Shown here: in pieces, positions 27,695 through 35,660 of the stretch | Layout: the number at the start of each line of letters is the position of its first letter | Position numbering within the stretch: position 1 is the first letter of the stretch | Assembly: GCF_902497995.1 (NCBI RefSeq) | Contig: NZ_CABVII010000012.1 | Coordinates: forward strand, 1-64,000 | DNA from: Pseudomonas fluorescens | Lineage (GTDB): Bacteria > Pseudomonadota > Gammaproteobacteria > Pseudomonadales > Pseudomonadaceae | Length of the DNA stretch: 64,000 nt | Direction of reading: 5' to 3' | Made by a program: the position numbers and the translations under genes | Notes under the pieces: generated by a model | What the model saw: only the letters and a program-made list of their open reading frames with translations | Told to the model about the DNA's origin: nothing | Databases searched by the model: none

Positions 27695-29353
27695 ATGAAA
27701 AAACTCCCGCATCGCTTCAGGTTCTACGTCGCCTGTTCATTACTGATAGCGCTCAACGGTCTTGCCCAAGCCGCGCAAACGGCAAAACCCAATATTCTGT
27801 TTATCGTCTCCGACGATACTGGCTATGGTGACCTGGGACCTTACGGTGGTGGTGTCGGTCGAGGCATGCCAACACCCAGCATTGATGAACTGGCCGCACA
27901 AGGTACGACCTTTTATTCCTTTTACGCCCAACCCAGTTGCACGCCCGGTCGGGCAGCCATGCAAACCGGGCGCATTCCGAACCGCAGTGGCATGACCACG
28001 GTAGCGTTCCAGGGCCAGGGTGGCGGTTTGCCAGCGGCCGAGTGGACGCTGGCTTCGGTGCTCAAGACCGGCGGCTACGACACGTACTTCACCGGTAAGT
28101 GGCATTTGGGCGAAGCCGACTATGCAATGCCCAATGCCCAGGGCTATGACGTGATGAAATACGTCGGCCTGTATCATCTCAATGCCTACACCTACGCTGA
28201 CCCGGAATGGTTCCCCGACATGGATCCTGAAACGCGGGCGATGTTCACCCAAGTCACCAAGGGAGCACTGTCCGGCAAGGCCGGCGAGAAGCCCGTCGAA
28301 GAGTTCAAGATCAACGGTCAGTATGTCGATACACCGGTGGTCAATGGCAAGCCTGGTGTCGTCGGTGTTCCTTACTTCGACAGCTACGTAGAAAAAGCCA
28401 CCCTGGAGTTTCTCGACACGGCGGCCAAATCGGACAAGCCGTTTTTTATCAATGTCAACTTCATGAAAGTGCATCAACCGAACATGCCGGCACCTGAGTT
28501 CGTGCATAAATCGATCTCCAAATCCAAGTATGCCGACTCGGTGGTGGAACTCGACACCCGTATTGGCCGCATCATGGCCAAGCTCAAGGCACTGGGAATG
28601 GATAAAAATACCCTGGTGGTTTACACCACCGACAATGGTGCCTGGCAGGACGTATACCCCGACGCCGGCTACACACCCTTCCGGGGTACCAAGGGCACGG
28701 TGCGTGAAGGTGGCAACCGGGTGCCGGCGATAATGGTCTGGCCGGAAAAAATCAAACCCAGTATGAAAAACCACGACATTATCGGTGGACTCGATCTGAT
28801 GGCGACCTTTGCCTCGGTAGCCGGGATCAAACTGCCGGAGAAAGATCGCGAAGGCCAGCCCATCATGTTTGACAGCTATGACATGACCCCGGTACTGCTC
28901 GGCACCGGCCCGTCCCCTCGCAAAGAGTGGTTCTACTTCACGGAGAACGAACTGTCGCCCGGTGCTGCCCGCGTCGGTAACTTCAAGGCCGTATTCAACC
29001 TGCGGGGCGATGACGGCGCCCACACCGGTGGCCTGGCTGTCGATACCAACCAAGGCTGGAAAGGCGCGAGCAAGTATGTGGCGACCGTGCCGCAGGTCTT
29101 CGACTTGTTGCAGGATCCCCAGGAACGCTACGACATTTTCATGAACAACTTCACCGAGCGTACCTGGTCGATGGTTCCCATCAGCATGGCGATCAACAAT
29201 CTGATGAAAACCTACGCTCAGTACCCGCCACGCAAGATGCAAAGCATGACCTATGACGGGCCGATCGAGTTGTCCAAATACCAGAAATTCCAGTCGATTC
29301 GAGAAGAATTGCAGAAGGAAGGCATTCACCTGCCGATGCCAGCCGGCAATTAG
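27695..29353 (+). CDS. Exported arylsulfatase
   Basis: 552 residues. A signal peptide ends near LAQAAQ (about 28). The sulfatase signature CTPGRAAMQTGR places the formylglycine Cys at 82, so maturation by a formylglycine-generating enzyme is needed; none is in the window. Metal and substrate residues are visible as SDDTGYGD (Asp40, Asp41), GKWHLGE (Lys135, His137), MKVHQPN (His260) and TTDNGAW (Asp313, Asn314). It hydrolyses sulfate esters, probably in the periplasm. It is followed by a lipoprotein and a FadL-type porin in the same direction. Confidence 0.9.
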   Translation: MKKLPHRFRFYVACSLLIALNGLAQAAQTAKPNILFIVSDDTGYGDLGPYGGGVGRGMPTPSIDELAAQGTTFYSFYAQPSCTPGRAAMQTGRIPNRSGMTTVAFQGQGGGLPAAEWTLASVLKTGGYDTYFTGKWHLGEADYAMPNAQGYDVMKYVGLYHLNAYTYADPEWFPDMDPETRAMFTQVTKGALSGKAGEKPVEEFKINGQYVDTPVVNGKPGVVGVPYFDSYVEKATLEFLDTAAKSDKPFFINVNFMKVHQPNMPAPEFVHKSISKSKYADSVVELDTRIGRIMAKLKALGMDKNTLVVYTTDNGAWQDVYPDAGYTPFRGTKGTVREGGNRVPAIMVWPEKIKPSMKNHDIIGGLDLMATFASVAGIKLPEKDREGQPIMFDSYDMTPVLLGTGPSPRKEWFYFTENELSPGAARVGNFKAVFNLRGDDGAHTGGLAVDTNQGWKGASKYVATVPQVFDLLQDPQERYDIFMNNFTERTWSMVPISMAINNLMKTYAQYPPRKMQSMTYDGPIELSKYQKFQSIREELQKEGIHLPMPAGN

Positions 29354-29458
29354 TCAACCAGGCAAAAAAGTGGCGGGCTTTTCAGGCGCCGTCACTGTTT
29401 ACCTGACATTTGCGAGTATCCGCTAACGTTTCAATAACTCACTGCCGGGAGCATCAAA

Positions 29459-30133
29459 ATGAAAACAGTTGGTAAAGGGCTTGTTGGTGCTGTGTTGTGC
29501 ACCCTGCTGATTGCCGGTTGCACGTCCAAGGTGACGGAGAAAGAACAGTTCTCGGGATTCCTGCCCAACTATGACGGCTTGCAACAAGTGACCTCACCCA
29601 GTGGCCATCCAGTGCTTCGTTGGGTGGCCCCGGACTTTAAGCCTTCGGCTTATGACACAGTGGTGTTTGACCGCCTGCAGTTGTATCCGACGCCAAAGCC
29701 CAATGAGCGGGTGAATATGCAAACCCTGCAGCAGATCCAGGCGTCTGCCAGCAACAGTGTCAACAGCGTGCTCGCGCAAAAGTACCGAGTGGTGCCCAAT
29801 ATCCAGTCAGTGCCGAGTGGTTCCCGAGCCATGATCATGCGCACGGCGATTACCGGCGTGACGGCGTCCAATGAAGGCATGCGCTGGTATGAAGTGGTGC
29901 CGATAGCGGCAGTCGTCGGTGCTACCCAGGCGGCTACGGGCCATCGCACTCAGGATACCGAACTGTATGTCGAAGCGGAATTCGTCGATGCCACCTCCGG
30001 CAAGCCGCTGGCCAAAGTCGTGCGCAAGATTTTCGGTACGACCCTGAAAAATGACAGCCAGGAGATCACCGCTAATGATTTCAAGGCAGCGATCAGGGAC
30101 ACGATGCATGACCTGCAGACGTTCCTGAAGTAG
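29459..30133 (+). CDS. DUF3313 family lipoprotein
   Basis: 224 residues. Lipoprotein signal with lipobox LIAGC (Cys21). The mature part has FSGFLPNYDGLQ near the start and the pattern of DUF3313 proteins (a family of outer-membrane lipoproteins of unknown function). A short hydrophobic stretch (VVPIAAVVGATQAATGH) lies near residue 150. The gap to the sulfatase is 105 bases and to the porin 150 bases, so a common transcript is possible. Confidence 0.78.
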   Translation: MKTVGKGLVGAVLCTLLIAGCTSKVTEKEQFSGFLPNYDGLQQVTSPSGHPVLRWVAPDFKPSAYDTVVFDRLQLYPTPKPNERVNMQTLQQIQASASNSVNSVLAQKYRVVPNIQSVPSGSRAMIMRTAITGVTASNEGMRWYEVVPIAAVVGATQAATGHRTQDTELYVEAEFVDATSGKPLAKVVRKIFGTTLKNDSQEITANDFKAAIRDTMHDLQTFLK

Positions 30134-30283
30134 GGGGCAGGCAGCTGGTCAGTTTTCGACCGTGAAGACTGGCCAGTTCGCGGTGTAGGAACGCGGGGCA
30201 AGTAAAGGGTGTGTCCGGAATTCACCAGGGATGCATGCGTTGATTGTTTGCATTCGAAACCGACCTTTTGCCGAGGTGAATGT

Positions 30284-31552
30284 ATGCCGACCAAAATAAC
30301 GACCTTGCCCGCTTGCACATTACTCGTCCTGTGTTCTCAGTACGCTTGGGCTGGCGGGATCATGCTGTACGAAATCGGCACCGATAACGTCGGCCTCGCC
30401 AACGCCGGTGCCGCCGCCAGGGCTCAAGGCCCTTCGACGATTGCCAGCAATCCGGCAGGCATGAGCTACCTGCCGGGCACGCAGATCACAGGCGGCTTGC
30501 AGGTGCTCTACGGCAACCTCGAATTCAATCGCGACGACGACACCAACGTCGTGGGCAGCGGCAGTGGCGCTGCCCTTGACCCGATGCCTGGTGCCAGTTT
30601 TTTCATCAGCCATCAACTGGATGATCATTGGAGCGTGGGCTTCGGCAACTACGGCGACTTCGGTCTTGCCGTCAATTACGACAACGACTGGTCCGGGCGC
30701 TACTTCGCGCAGAATTCCAGCCTCCTCGGAGTGTCCTTTGTGCCGAGCCTGGCCTACCGTTTCAATGAACAATGGTCGGTGGGCGTAGGCGTGAAAGCGA
30801 TGTACGGCATGCTGCAAGCCCAGACGGCCATCGACCGCTCACCGTTCGCCCTTACCGACCGCGGCGATGGACAGTACAAGTACAAGGACAACGATTGGGG
30901 CTTTGGCGCGAACGTGGGGGTCATCTATGCCCCGCAACCCGGCACGCGCATCGGTCTGACCTATACCAGCAAGGTCGACCTGGAGTTCGAAGACGGCCTG
31001 GACGTAAAGGGTAACGGCCCGCTCCTGCAGCGCCTGGACGGCACCAACACCGAACTCGACATGACGGTGCCACAAACCGTCACATTGAGCCTGTTCCAGC
31101 AACTCGACCCACGCTGGGCCCTGCTCGCCTCGGTCAACTGGCAGGACTGGTCGGAATTCGGCGAGATCGCGGCCCAGGTCGACACCACGGCGATCGATGC
31201 CGTATCTACCACGATCGATGCCCACTACAAAGATACCTGGCACTTGTCGCTTGGCGGACAATTCCAGGCCACCCCGCAGCTGCTGTGGAACTTCGGCGTG
31301 GCGTATGACAGCAGCGCGGTGTCCGACGGCAATCGCACCTTTACCGTGCCCATGGCCGAATCCTGGCGACTGGGGACGGGCGCCACCTATGCGCTGAACA
31401 AGGACACCGACGTCAACGTCAGCTGGGCCTTGATATGGCTCGGCGATATGCCGGTGGATCAGACCAAATCCCTGTCGGGCAACCGCACTTCGGGCCAGTT
31501 CGACAACGCCTGGATACAAACCGTGACTGGAAACATGACCTGGCGGTTCTGA
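30284..31552 (+). CDS. FadL/OmpP1-type outer-membrane transport protein
   Basis: 422 residues from the ATG at 30284. The signal peptide ends at YAWA (about 23). The mature start GGIMLYEIGTDNVGLANAG and the segment ARAQGPSTIASNPAGMSYLPG are the FadL family N-terminal hatch, and the chain ends in an aromatic residue (MTWRF), as outer-membrane barrels do. It would let hydrophobic compounds cross the outer membrane, possibly a substrate or product of the sulfatase next door. Confidence 0.87.
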   Translation: MPTKITTLPACTLLVLCSQYAWAGGIMLYEIGTDNVGLANAGAAARAQGPSTIASNPAGMSYLPGTQITGGLQVLYGNLEFNRDDDTNVVGSGSGAALDPMPGASFFISHQLDDHWSVGFGNYGDFGLAVNYDNDWSGRYFAQNSSLLGVSFVPSLAYRFNEQWSVGVGVKAMYGMLQAQTAIDRSPFALTDRGDGQYKYKDNDWGFGANVGVIYAPQPGTRIGLTYTSKVDLEFEDGLDVKGNGPLLQRLDGTNTELDMTVPQTVTLSLFQQLDPRWALLASVNWQDWSEFGEIAAQVDTTAIDAVSTTIDAHYKDTWHLSLGGQFQATPQLLWNFGVAYDSSAVSDGNRTFTVPMAESWRLGTGATYALNKDTDVNVSWALIWLGDMPVDQTKSLSGNRTSGQFDNAWIQTVTGNMTWRF

Positions 31553-31663
31553 AACCCGCGACTGCTCGAATGAAGTGTCCAGGATCGCTGTCGACATCGT
31601 TTGCATCAACCGCGTGATGCAGCGAACGTCTTCACGTTATAGGGCGCACCCTGAACCGCTTTT

Positions 31664-31951
31664 TTAAACACGACGTTCTGCCGCGTCATAAACCTCTTTA
31701 TCTCGCCTGGCACCGACCGCGACGATCAGCACCTGGATGGCCTTGCCATCGACACGGTAGACAATTCTCGTGTCTCCTGCCCTGATTCTTCGACATCCCG
31801 CCAGGCTGCCTCGCAAAGGCTTACCGCTTTTATCCGGCTCACCCTTCATGATCCGCTCCTCAATCACATCGAGGATGCGATTTGCAGCGGCGGCGCCTAG
31901 CTGATCAAGATCGTCTCGGACCTCCGGATGATAACTGACCCCCCAAGCCAT
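31664..31951 (-). CDS. RelE/ParE-family toxin
   Basis: 95 residues. AWGVSYHPEVRDDLDQLG at the start, KPLRGSLAGCRRIRAGDTRIVYRVD in the centre and VLIVAVGARRDKEVYDAAERR at the end are typical of RelE-type mRNA interferases. It follows a Phd/YefM antitoxin gene by 12 bases on the same strand. Whether the target is ribosomal mRNA (RelE) or gyrase (ParE) is unresolved; the GARRDKEVY ending favours RelE. Confidence 0.87.
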   Translation of the reverse strand: MAWGVSYHPEVRDDLDQLGAAAANRILDVIEERIMKGEPDKSGKPLRGSLAGCRRIRAGDTRIVYRVDGKAIQVLIVAVGARRDKEVYDAAERRV

Positions 31952-31963
31952 CCAGCCTCCTTA

Positions 31964-32254
31964 TCAATCGTTATTGCTGTAGCGCGCACGCATGTCATCA
32001 TGGGAAACGGCATTGGCTTGATCAAAGCCGATCAGTCGCTCGCGAGCTGTCGCTTCGACCCGCAGGTTCTCAAGCTCGTCCAGCATTTCCTGGTAGGCGT
32101 CCACATTGATGATCACCGCAGCAGGCTCGTTATCCTTGAAAATCACGAGACGCTCGGTGGCCCGGCTAGATACCTCTTTGAGCTTCGTACTGAAGTTTCT
32201 GACCATGGCCGTAACCGATACAGCCTGATCAGCACGTTCTAATAATGCTGCCAT
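31964..32254 (-). CDS. Phd/YefM-family antitoxin
   Basis: 96 residues from the ATG at 32254. Starts with AVSVTAMVRNFSTKLKEVSS, then ERLVIFKDNEPAAVIINVDAY, the Phd/YefM DNA-binding fold, and a helical C-terminus that would wrap the toxin. It precedes the RelE-type gene by 12 bases. The longer frame upstream crosses the operator and is not used. Confidence 0.88.
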   Translation of the reverse strand: MAALLERADQAVSVTAMVRNFSTKLKEVSSRATERLVIFKDNEPAAVIINVDAYQEMLDELENLRVEATARERLIGFDQANAVSHDDMRARYSNND

Positions 32255-32289
32255 CGTCTTGTCTCCGCACATTCCTACACCGCACATAG

Positions 32290-32307
32290 TGCGTATTTTT
32301 GTACGCA
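32290..32307. promoter_or_regulatory. Candidate Phd operator palindrome
   Basis: TGCGTA (32290-32295) and TACGCA (32302-32307) form a perfect inverted repeat with a 6-base centre, 36 bases upstream of the antitoxin start. Autorepression by the Phd-RelE complex is expected. Confidence 0.6.
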
Positions 32308-32494
32308 TCTTTATGCACAGAGTATTGCGCACAGGCACTCACATTACAAGCACGTACCCTCGGCCGCTCATCGCGCTTGCCCCCCCAGCCCGACCTGTTC
32401 GAGCCGACACTCGGACCTGCGCCAGAACAAATTGAGTTGTTCGAGCCAGAGCTGCCGACTTTATTTTTCGGGTGCGCCACCCTATGCCATTTCG

Positions 32495-32827
32495 TCAGGC
32501 ATGCGCCTCACGATCAAGAACGTCAGCTACCCACTGATTGATACTTTTGCGAGCCAGCTGAGCTTTTACGGCAACGGTTGCGTGGAGCGCTGGTGCCAAA
32601 CGCAGACTGAGATTGCCCGAATAAGGTTTCTGCGGCGTGCGGCCAAGCTTGGCACACGTATCCAGATAATCAGTGACAGCCTCTTCAAAGGCCTCTCGAA
32701 GCACCCGTACCGACTCGCCATGAAAGCCAACGATATCCTTGATACCTGCGATGTGGCCGACAAACAGACCGTCTTCGTCGCTGTATTCAATTCGGGCGGC
32801 ATAGCCTTGATAGTTCATTACGTTCAT
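32495..32827 (-). CDS. hicB: HicB-family antitoxin
   Basis: 110 residues. The N-terminal partial RNase H-like fold (ARIEYSDEDGLFVGHIAGIKD) is followed by a ribbon-helix-helix-like C-terminus (LSLRLAPALHATVAVKAQLARKSINQWVADVL read as LSLRLAPALH onward, about 74-105). Its start overlaps the hicA stop by 4 bases, the usual toxin-first order. It should neutralise HicA and repress the operon. Confidence 0.87.
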   Translation of the reverse strand: MNVMNYQGYAARIEYSDEDGLFVGHIAGIKDIVGFHGESVRVLREAFEEAVTDYLDTCAKLGRTPQKPYSGNLSLRLAPALHATVAVKAQLARKSINQWVADVLDREAHA

Positions 32828-33078
32828 GGGGTGACTCCTGCTTGTTCAAGGAAAGCCCGCGCATCACGAACCTGGTAAGGCTTTGCTTCTTTGTCTGGGT
32901 GGGGCCGGTGAAAGGTAGCAACCACACCGTTCAGTTCGAAGCGTACCCGCGACCCATTGCTTTCAATGGTCTTGGCACCAGCTGCGCCAAAAAGCGACTC
33001 GATACGCGCCCATTCCAGCGTGGCCGGTGTCGGCCTTGCGAACACCGCTTTGAGAGTACTGTGTTGTTTGCTATTCAT
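32824..33078 (-). CDS. hicA: HicA-family toxin
   Basis: 84 residues, starting MNSKQHSTLKAVFARPTPAT with IEWARIE-like helix and ending KPYQVRDARAFLEQAGVTP. The double-stranded RNA-binding-like fold of HicA mRNA interferases is likely. The usual GSH motif with the catalytic His reads GSRVRF; histidines remain in TFHRPHPDKE. It is first of the hicAB pair. No clear ribosome site precedes the ATG; a palindrome takes its place. Confidence 0.82.
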   Translation of the reverse strand: MNSKQHSTLKAVFARPTPATLEWARIESLFGAAGAKTIESNGSRVRFELNGVVATFHRPHPDKEAKPYQVRDARAFLEQAGVTP

Positions 33079-33097
33079 GGTATTAAATCATGATACC
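33079..33097. promoter_or_regulatory. Candidate hicAB operator abutting the start codon
   Basis: GGTAT (33079-33083) and ATACC (33093-33097) form an inverted repeat directly before the hicA ATG, in the place of a ribosome-binding site. Bound HicB could block transcription and, if the message is leaderless, initiation. Confidence 0.5.
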
Positions 33098-33304
33098 GAA
33101 TAGGGGGTAAACAGCCGCGGATCACACCGCCGATGCATAAGAGCCAAGCAGATCTGATTTATTTTCAAAACAGCCGATTTGATTCGTATACGGTAATTTT
33201 GTCGATCGCAAACATCTGTCAACCAACGTAGCAAAGTCCTACATCACTCCCGGAAATCCCCTCCCCACCAATTCCTTGCGCAGCCTTCGCCATGCGGCTT
33301 ATAG

Positions 33305-33520
33305 TCCGCCCGTCGCCCAAATGGCGACCGGGTTTGGCGACCCGCAGTGGGATGCAAAAGCGTTTGCTTCGTTGCAGGCGTTTTTGCATCTGTAGAGTTG
33401 CCATTATGGCAGCTGTGCGCGGGAGACCTTCGGGTCTGCCGGCTTCCACTCCGGTTCGCCAACCTGCGCACAGTTGCCACCCTTTCGTTTGGCGACGTCA
33501 GGTTGGTAAACCTATAAAAG
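33305..33520 (+). ncRNA. Highly structured 5' leader RNA upstream of an orphan gene
   Basis: Successive stems, read by eye: GTCGCC/GGCGAC (33312-33317 with 33323-33328); CGGGT/ACCCG (33329-33333 with 33340-33344); GATGCAAAA/TTTTGCATC (33351-33359 with 33382-33390); a 13-bp stem (33408-33420 with 33466-33478, one G-U) that encloses AGACC-TTCG-GGTCT (33424-33437) and a CCGG/CCGG stem (33439-33442 with 33451-33454); and AGGTT-GGTA-AACCT (33500-33513) just before the ribosome site. This density suggests a cis-acting RNA. Boundaries and pseudoknots are not resolved. Confidence 0.6.
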
Positions 33521-33534
33521 AGTGGAGTTTACCC

Positions 33535-33867
33535 ATGAATGACTATATGGCTTTAACCAGCAACGCCGACGACCTTCCTTCTCTGTACGTGAACACCACG
33601 CAGCCCCTTCATTCATTGCTTAGCACGGCAAGATATCGAATTGGCGCTGTCACTCAAATTCTGGAAAATCTCGCAATGCGCGGTGATATCACCACTGACT
33701 CGGTGATCCTTAGCGACTTCGCACTGCTCTGCAGTATTCCGTTACGCGATGGCTACGATTTGCTGGACGTCATAGCACGACGATTGGATACGGAGCCTTG
33801 TCCCTCCAGCGCCCCCAGAGCCTCGCAAACGAGCGCAAATGAATTTACGCCCCCTTATGCAACATAG
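33535..33867 (+). CDS. Orphan small protein behind the structured leader
   Basis: 110 residues from the ATG at 33535, with AGTGGAG 7 bases upstream. There is no signal peptide or membrane helix. The core (LYVNTTQPLHSLLSTARYRI ... LSDFALLCSIPLRDGYDLLDVI) is helical and vaguely recalls the small Pseudomonas-restricted DUF3077/DUF6124 proteins, but I cannot confirm this. The tail is rich in Ser, Pro and Ala. The frame continues upstream through the leader, but that part is RNA structure. Function unknown. Confidence 0.6.
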   Translation: MNDYMALTSNADDLPSLYVNTTQPLHSLLSTARYRIGAVTQILENLAMRGDITTDSVILSDFALLCSIPLRDGYDLLDVIARRLDTEPCPSSAPRASQTSANEFTPPYAT

Positions 33868-33939
33868 GCTTCCGGCAGAGAGAGTTAAGCCTTCCTGGCC
33901 CTCGTAGAAACGAAGCTATTAACCATAGCGACAGAAACG

Positions 33940-33975
33940 AAAAAGCCCCGTAACTTTTCAGCTACGGGGCTTTTC
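33940..33975. terminator. Bidirectional Rho-independent terminator
   Basis: AAAAGCCCCGTA (33941-33952) pairs with TACGGGGCTTTT (33963-33974). A-rich and T-rich flanks make it work in both directions, ending the orphan gene (plus) and tRNA-Ser (minus). Confidence 0.92.
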
Positions 33976-33982
33976 TATGTAA

Positions 33983-34072
33983 TGGCGGAGAGATAGGGAT
34001 TCGAACCCTAGGTACCGGTGAAGGTACAACGGATTTCGAATCCGTCCCATTCGGCCACTCTGGCATCTCTCC
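33983..34072 (-). tRNA. tRNA-Ser (CGA)
   Basis: 90 bases on the minus strand from GGAGAGATGCCAGAGTGG to an encoded CCA. The anticodon arm CGGATTCGAAATCCG gives CGA, the long variable arm (TACCTTCACCGGTA) is typical of serine tRNA, and the T arm reads GGGTTCGAATCCC. It lies at the boundary between the accessory region and purC. Confidence 0.96.
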
Positions 34073-34155
34073 AACGGCGCGCATCATAACAACACTTTCG
34101 CCGAAAGCGAACCCCCTGAGCGAAATATTTCTGTGCTTTCAGATGCTTGCGTCGA

Positions 34156-34869
34156 TTAAAGCGGTACGCCCAGACGATTGGCGACTTCTTCGTAGGCTTC
34201 GATGACGTCACCGAGGCCCTGGCGGAAGCGGTCCTTGTCCATTTTCTTGCCGGTGGCCTTGTCCCACAGGCGGCAGCCGTCCGGGCTGAATTCGTCGCCC
34301 AGGACGATGGAGCCGTCGGAGAACACGCCGAATTCGAGTTTGAAGTCGACCAGCAGCAGGCCGGCGTCGTCGAACAGTTTGTTCAGGACTTCGTTGACCT
34401 TGAGCGACAGCTCTTTCATGCGAACCAGTTGCTCGGCAGTGCCCCAACCGAAGGCCACGACGTGGGATTCGTTGATGAACGGGTCGCCCTTGGCGTCGTC
34501 CTTGAGGAACAGTTCGAAGGTGTAAGGGTTGAGCTTCATGCCTTCTTCGACGCCCAGGCGCTTGACCAGGCTGCCGGCGGCGTAGTTACGCACGACGCAT
34601 TCGACCGGGATCATGTCGAGTTTTTTCACCAGGCACTCGTTGTCGCCCAGCAGTTTGTCGAATTGGGTCGGTACGCCGGCCGCTTCGAGTTTCTGCATGA
34701 TGAAGGCGTTGAACTTGTTGTTCACCATGCCTTTGCGGTCGAGCTGCTCGATACGCTTGCCGTCGAACGCCGAGGTGTCGTTGCGAAACAGCAGGATCAA
34801 ACGGTCAGCGTCGTCGGTCTTGTAAACCGATTTGGCTTTGCCGCGGTAGAGTTCTTCACGTTTTTCCAT
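34156..34869 (-). CDS. purC: Phosphoribosylaminoimidazole-succinocarboxamide synthase
   Basis: 237 residues, the usual bacterial length. Starts with [18 protein letters not shown], and has the SAICAR synthetase signatures [28 protein letters not shown] and [14 protein letters not shown]. It joins CAIR and aspartate with ATP in purine synthesis, in the cytosol. It follows the MBL-fold hydrolase gene by 28 bases on the same strand. Confidence 0.96.
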   Translation of the reverse strand: MEKREELYRGKAKSVYKTDDADRLILLFRNDTSAFDGKRIEQLDRKGMVNNKFNAFIMQKLEAAGVPTQFDKLLGDNECLVKKLDMIPVECVVRNYAAGSLVKRLGVEEGMKLNPYTFELFLKDDAKGDPFINESHVVAFGWGTAEQLVRMKELSLKVNEVLNKLFDDAGLLLVDFKLEFGVFSDGSIVLGDEFSPDGCRLWDKATGKKMDKDRFRQGLGDVIEAYEEVANRLGVPL

Positions 34870-34897
34870 GATGGGCTCCGCTTGCTAAGTAGGTGGG

Positions 34898-35656
34898 CTA
34901 GGCGATGTGTCGCCAGTCGAGCCCTGAATCTTGATCGGCCAGTTGCAGCCAGTCCGGGTCGCACCCGAGGGTGTCGACAAAACATTGCCGGGCCAGCTGC
35001 GGCAGGTTGTTCTTGCTGCTCAGATGGGCCAGGACCAGGTGTTGCAGGCCTTGCCAGCCCAACTCGGACACCAGGAATGCCGCCTGGTGGTTGTTCAAAT
35101 GTCCCAGTTCACCGCCCACCCGTTGCTTGAGAAAGTACGGGTAGTGACCGCGAGCCAGCATGTCACGGCAATGGTTGGACTCGATCATCAACGCATCGAG
35201 GTCCCTATAGCCGTCCAGCACCTTGTTGCAATACGAGCCCAGGTCGGTCAACAGGCCGAAGCGCCGTTCACCGTCACTGAAGACATATTGCGTCGGTTCC
35301 TGTGCATCATGGGCCACGGCAATGACACCGATGCTCAGGTTGCCGATCTGCAGTTGCTCGCCGCCAGCCAGAAGGCCAGCCGGTTCAATCGGTTTGCGCA
35401 TCCCGCGCAGTGTGCCGCGACTGAGGTAGACCGGCAGATTGTAACGCCGAGACAGCAAACCCACGCCATGCACGTGGTCGGCATGTTCATGGGTCACGAG
35501 TATCGCGCTCAGTTGCGCCGGGTTTACACCCAGGCGCAACAGGCGTTTTTCGGTTTCCCGCAGGGAGAAACCACAATCCACCAGCACGTACGTGTCAGCG
35601 CTGGCTATCAGCGTGCCGTTCCCTTGGCTACCGCTGCCGAGAACGGCAAAACGCAT
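34898..35656 (-). CDS. MBL-fold metallohydrolase (YycJ/WalJ-like)
   Basis: 252 residues. Zinc motif THEHADHVHG near residue 56, plus SNHCRDML and VLAHLSSKNN further on, fit the YycJ branch of metallo-beta-lactamase fold proteins, some of which are 5'-3' DNA exonucleases. It lies between bamC and purC, with gaps of 4 and 28 bases, so dapA-bamC-MBL-purC is likely one operon. The biochemical role here is not established. Confidence 0.85.
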   Translation of the reverse strand: MRFAVLGSGSQGNGTLIASADTYVLVDCGFSLRETEKRLLRLGVNPAQLSAILVTHEHADHVHGVGLLSRRYNLPVYLSRGTLRGMRKPIEPAGLLAGGEQLQIGNLSIGVIAVAHDAQEPTQYVFSDGERRFGLLTDLGSYCNKVLDGYRDLDALMIESNHCRDMLARGHYPYFLKQRVGGELGHLNNHQAAFLVSELGWQGLQHLVLAHLSSKNNLPQLARQCFVDTLGCDPDWLQLADQDSGLDWRHIA

Positions 35657-35660
35657 GAGA

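Noticed and set aside
27740..29329. 529-residue frame antisense to the sulfatase
   Set aside because: Shadow of the sulfatase gene, which has a signal peptide and full active-site motifs.
32299..32541. Plus-strand frame with repeated LFEP segments between the two toxin-antitoxin units
   Set aside because: The later part looks protein-like, but it overlaps the Phd operator and the hicB gene end and has no ribosome site. It is at best a remnant.
33292..33534. N-terminal extension of the orphan protein through the leader
   Set aside because: The extension translates strong RNA stems, and a good ribosome site lies 7 bases before the ATG at 33535.
25600..34072. Attachment-site duplication of the tRNA-Ser 3' end
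   Set aside because: I looked for a second copy of the tRNA 3' end (GGTTCGAATCCCTATCTCTC) towards 25.6-27.7 kb and saw none.
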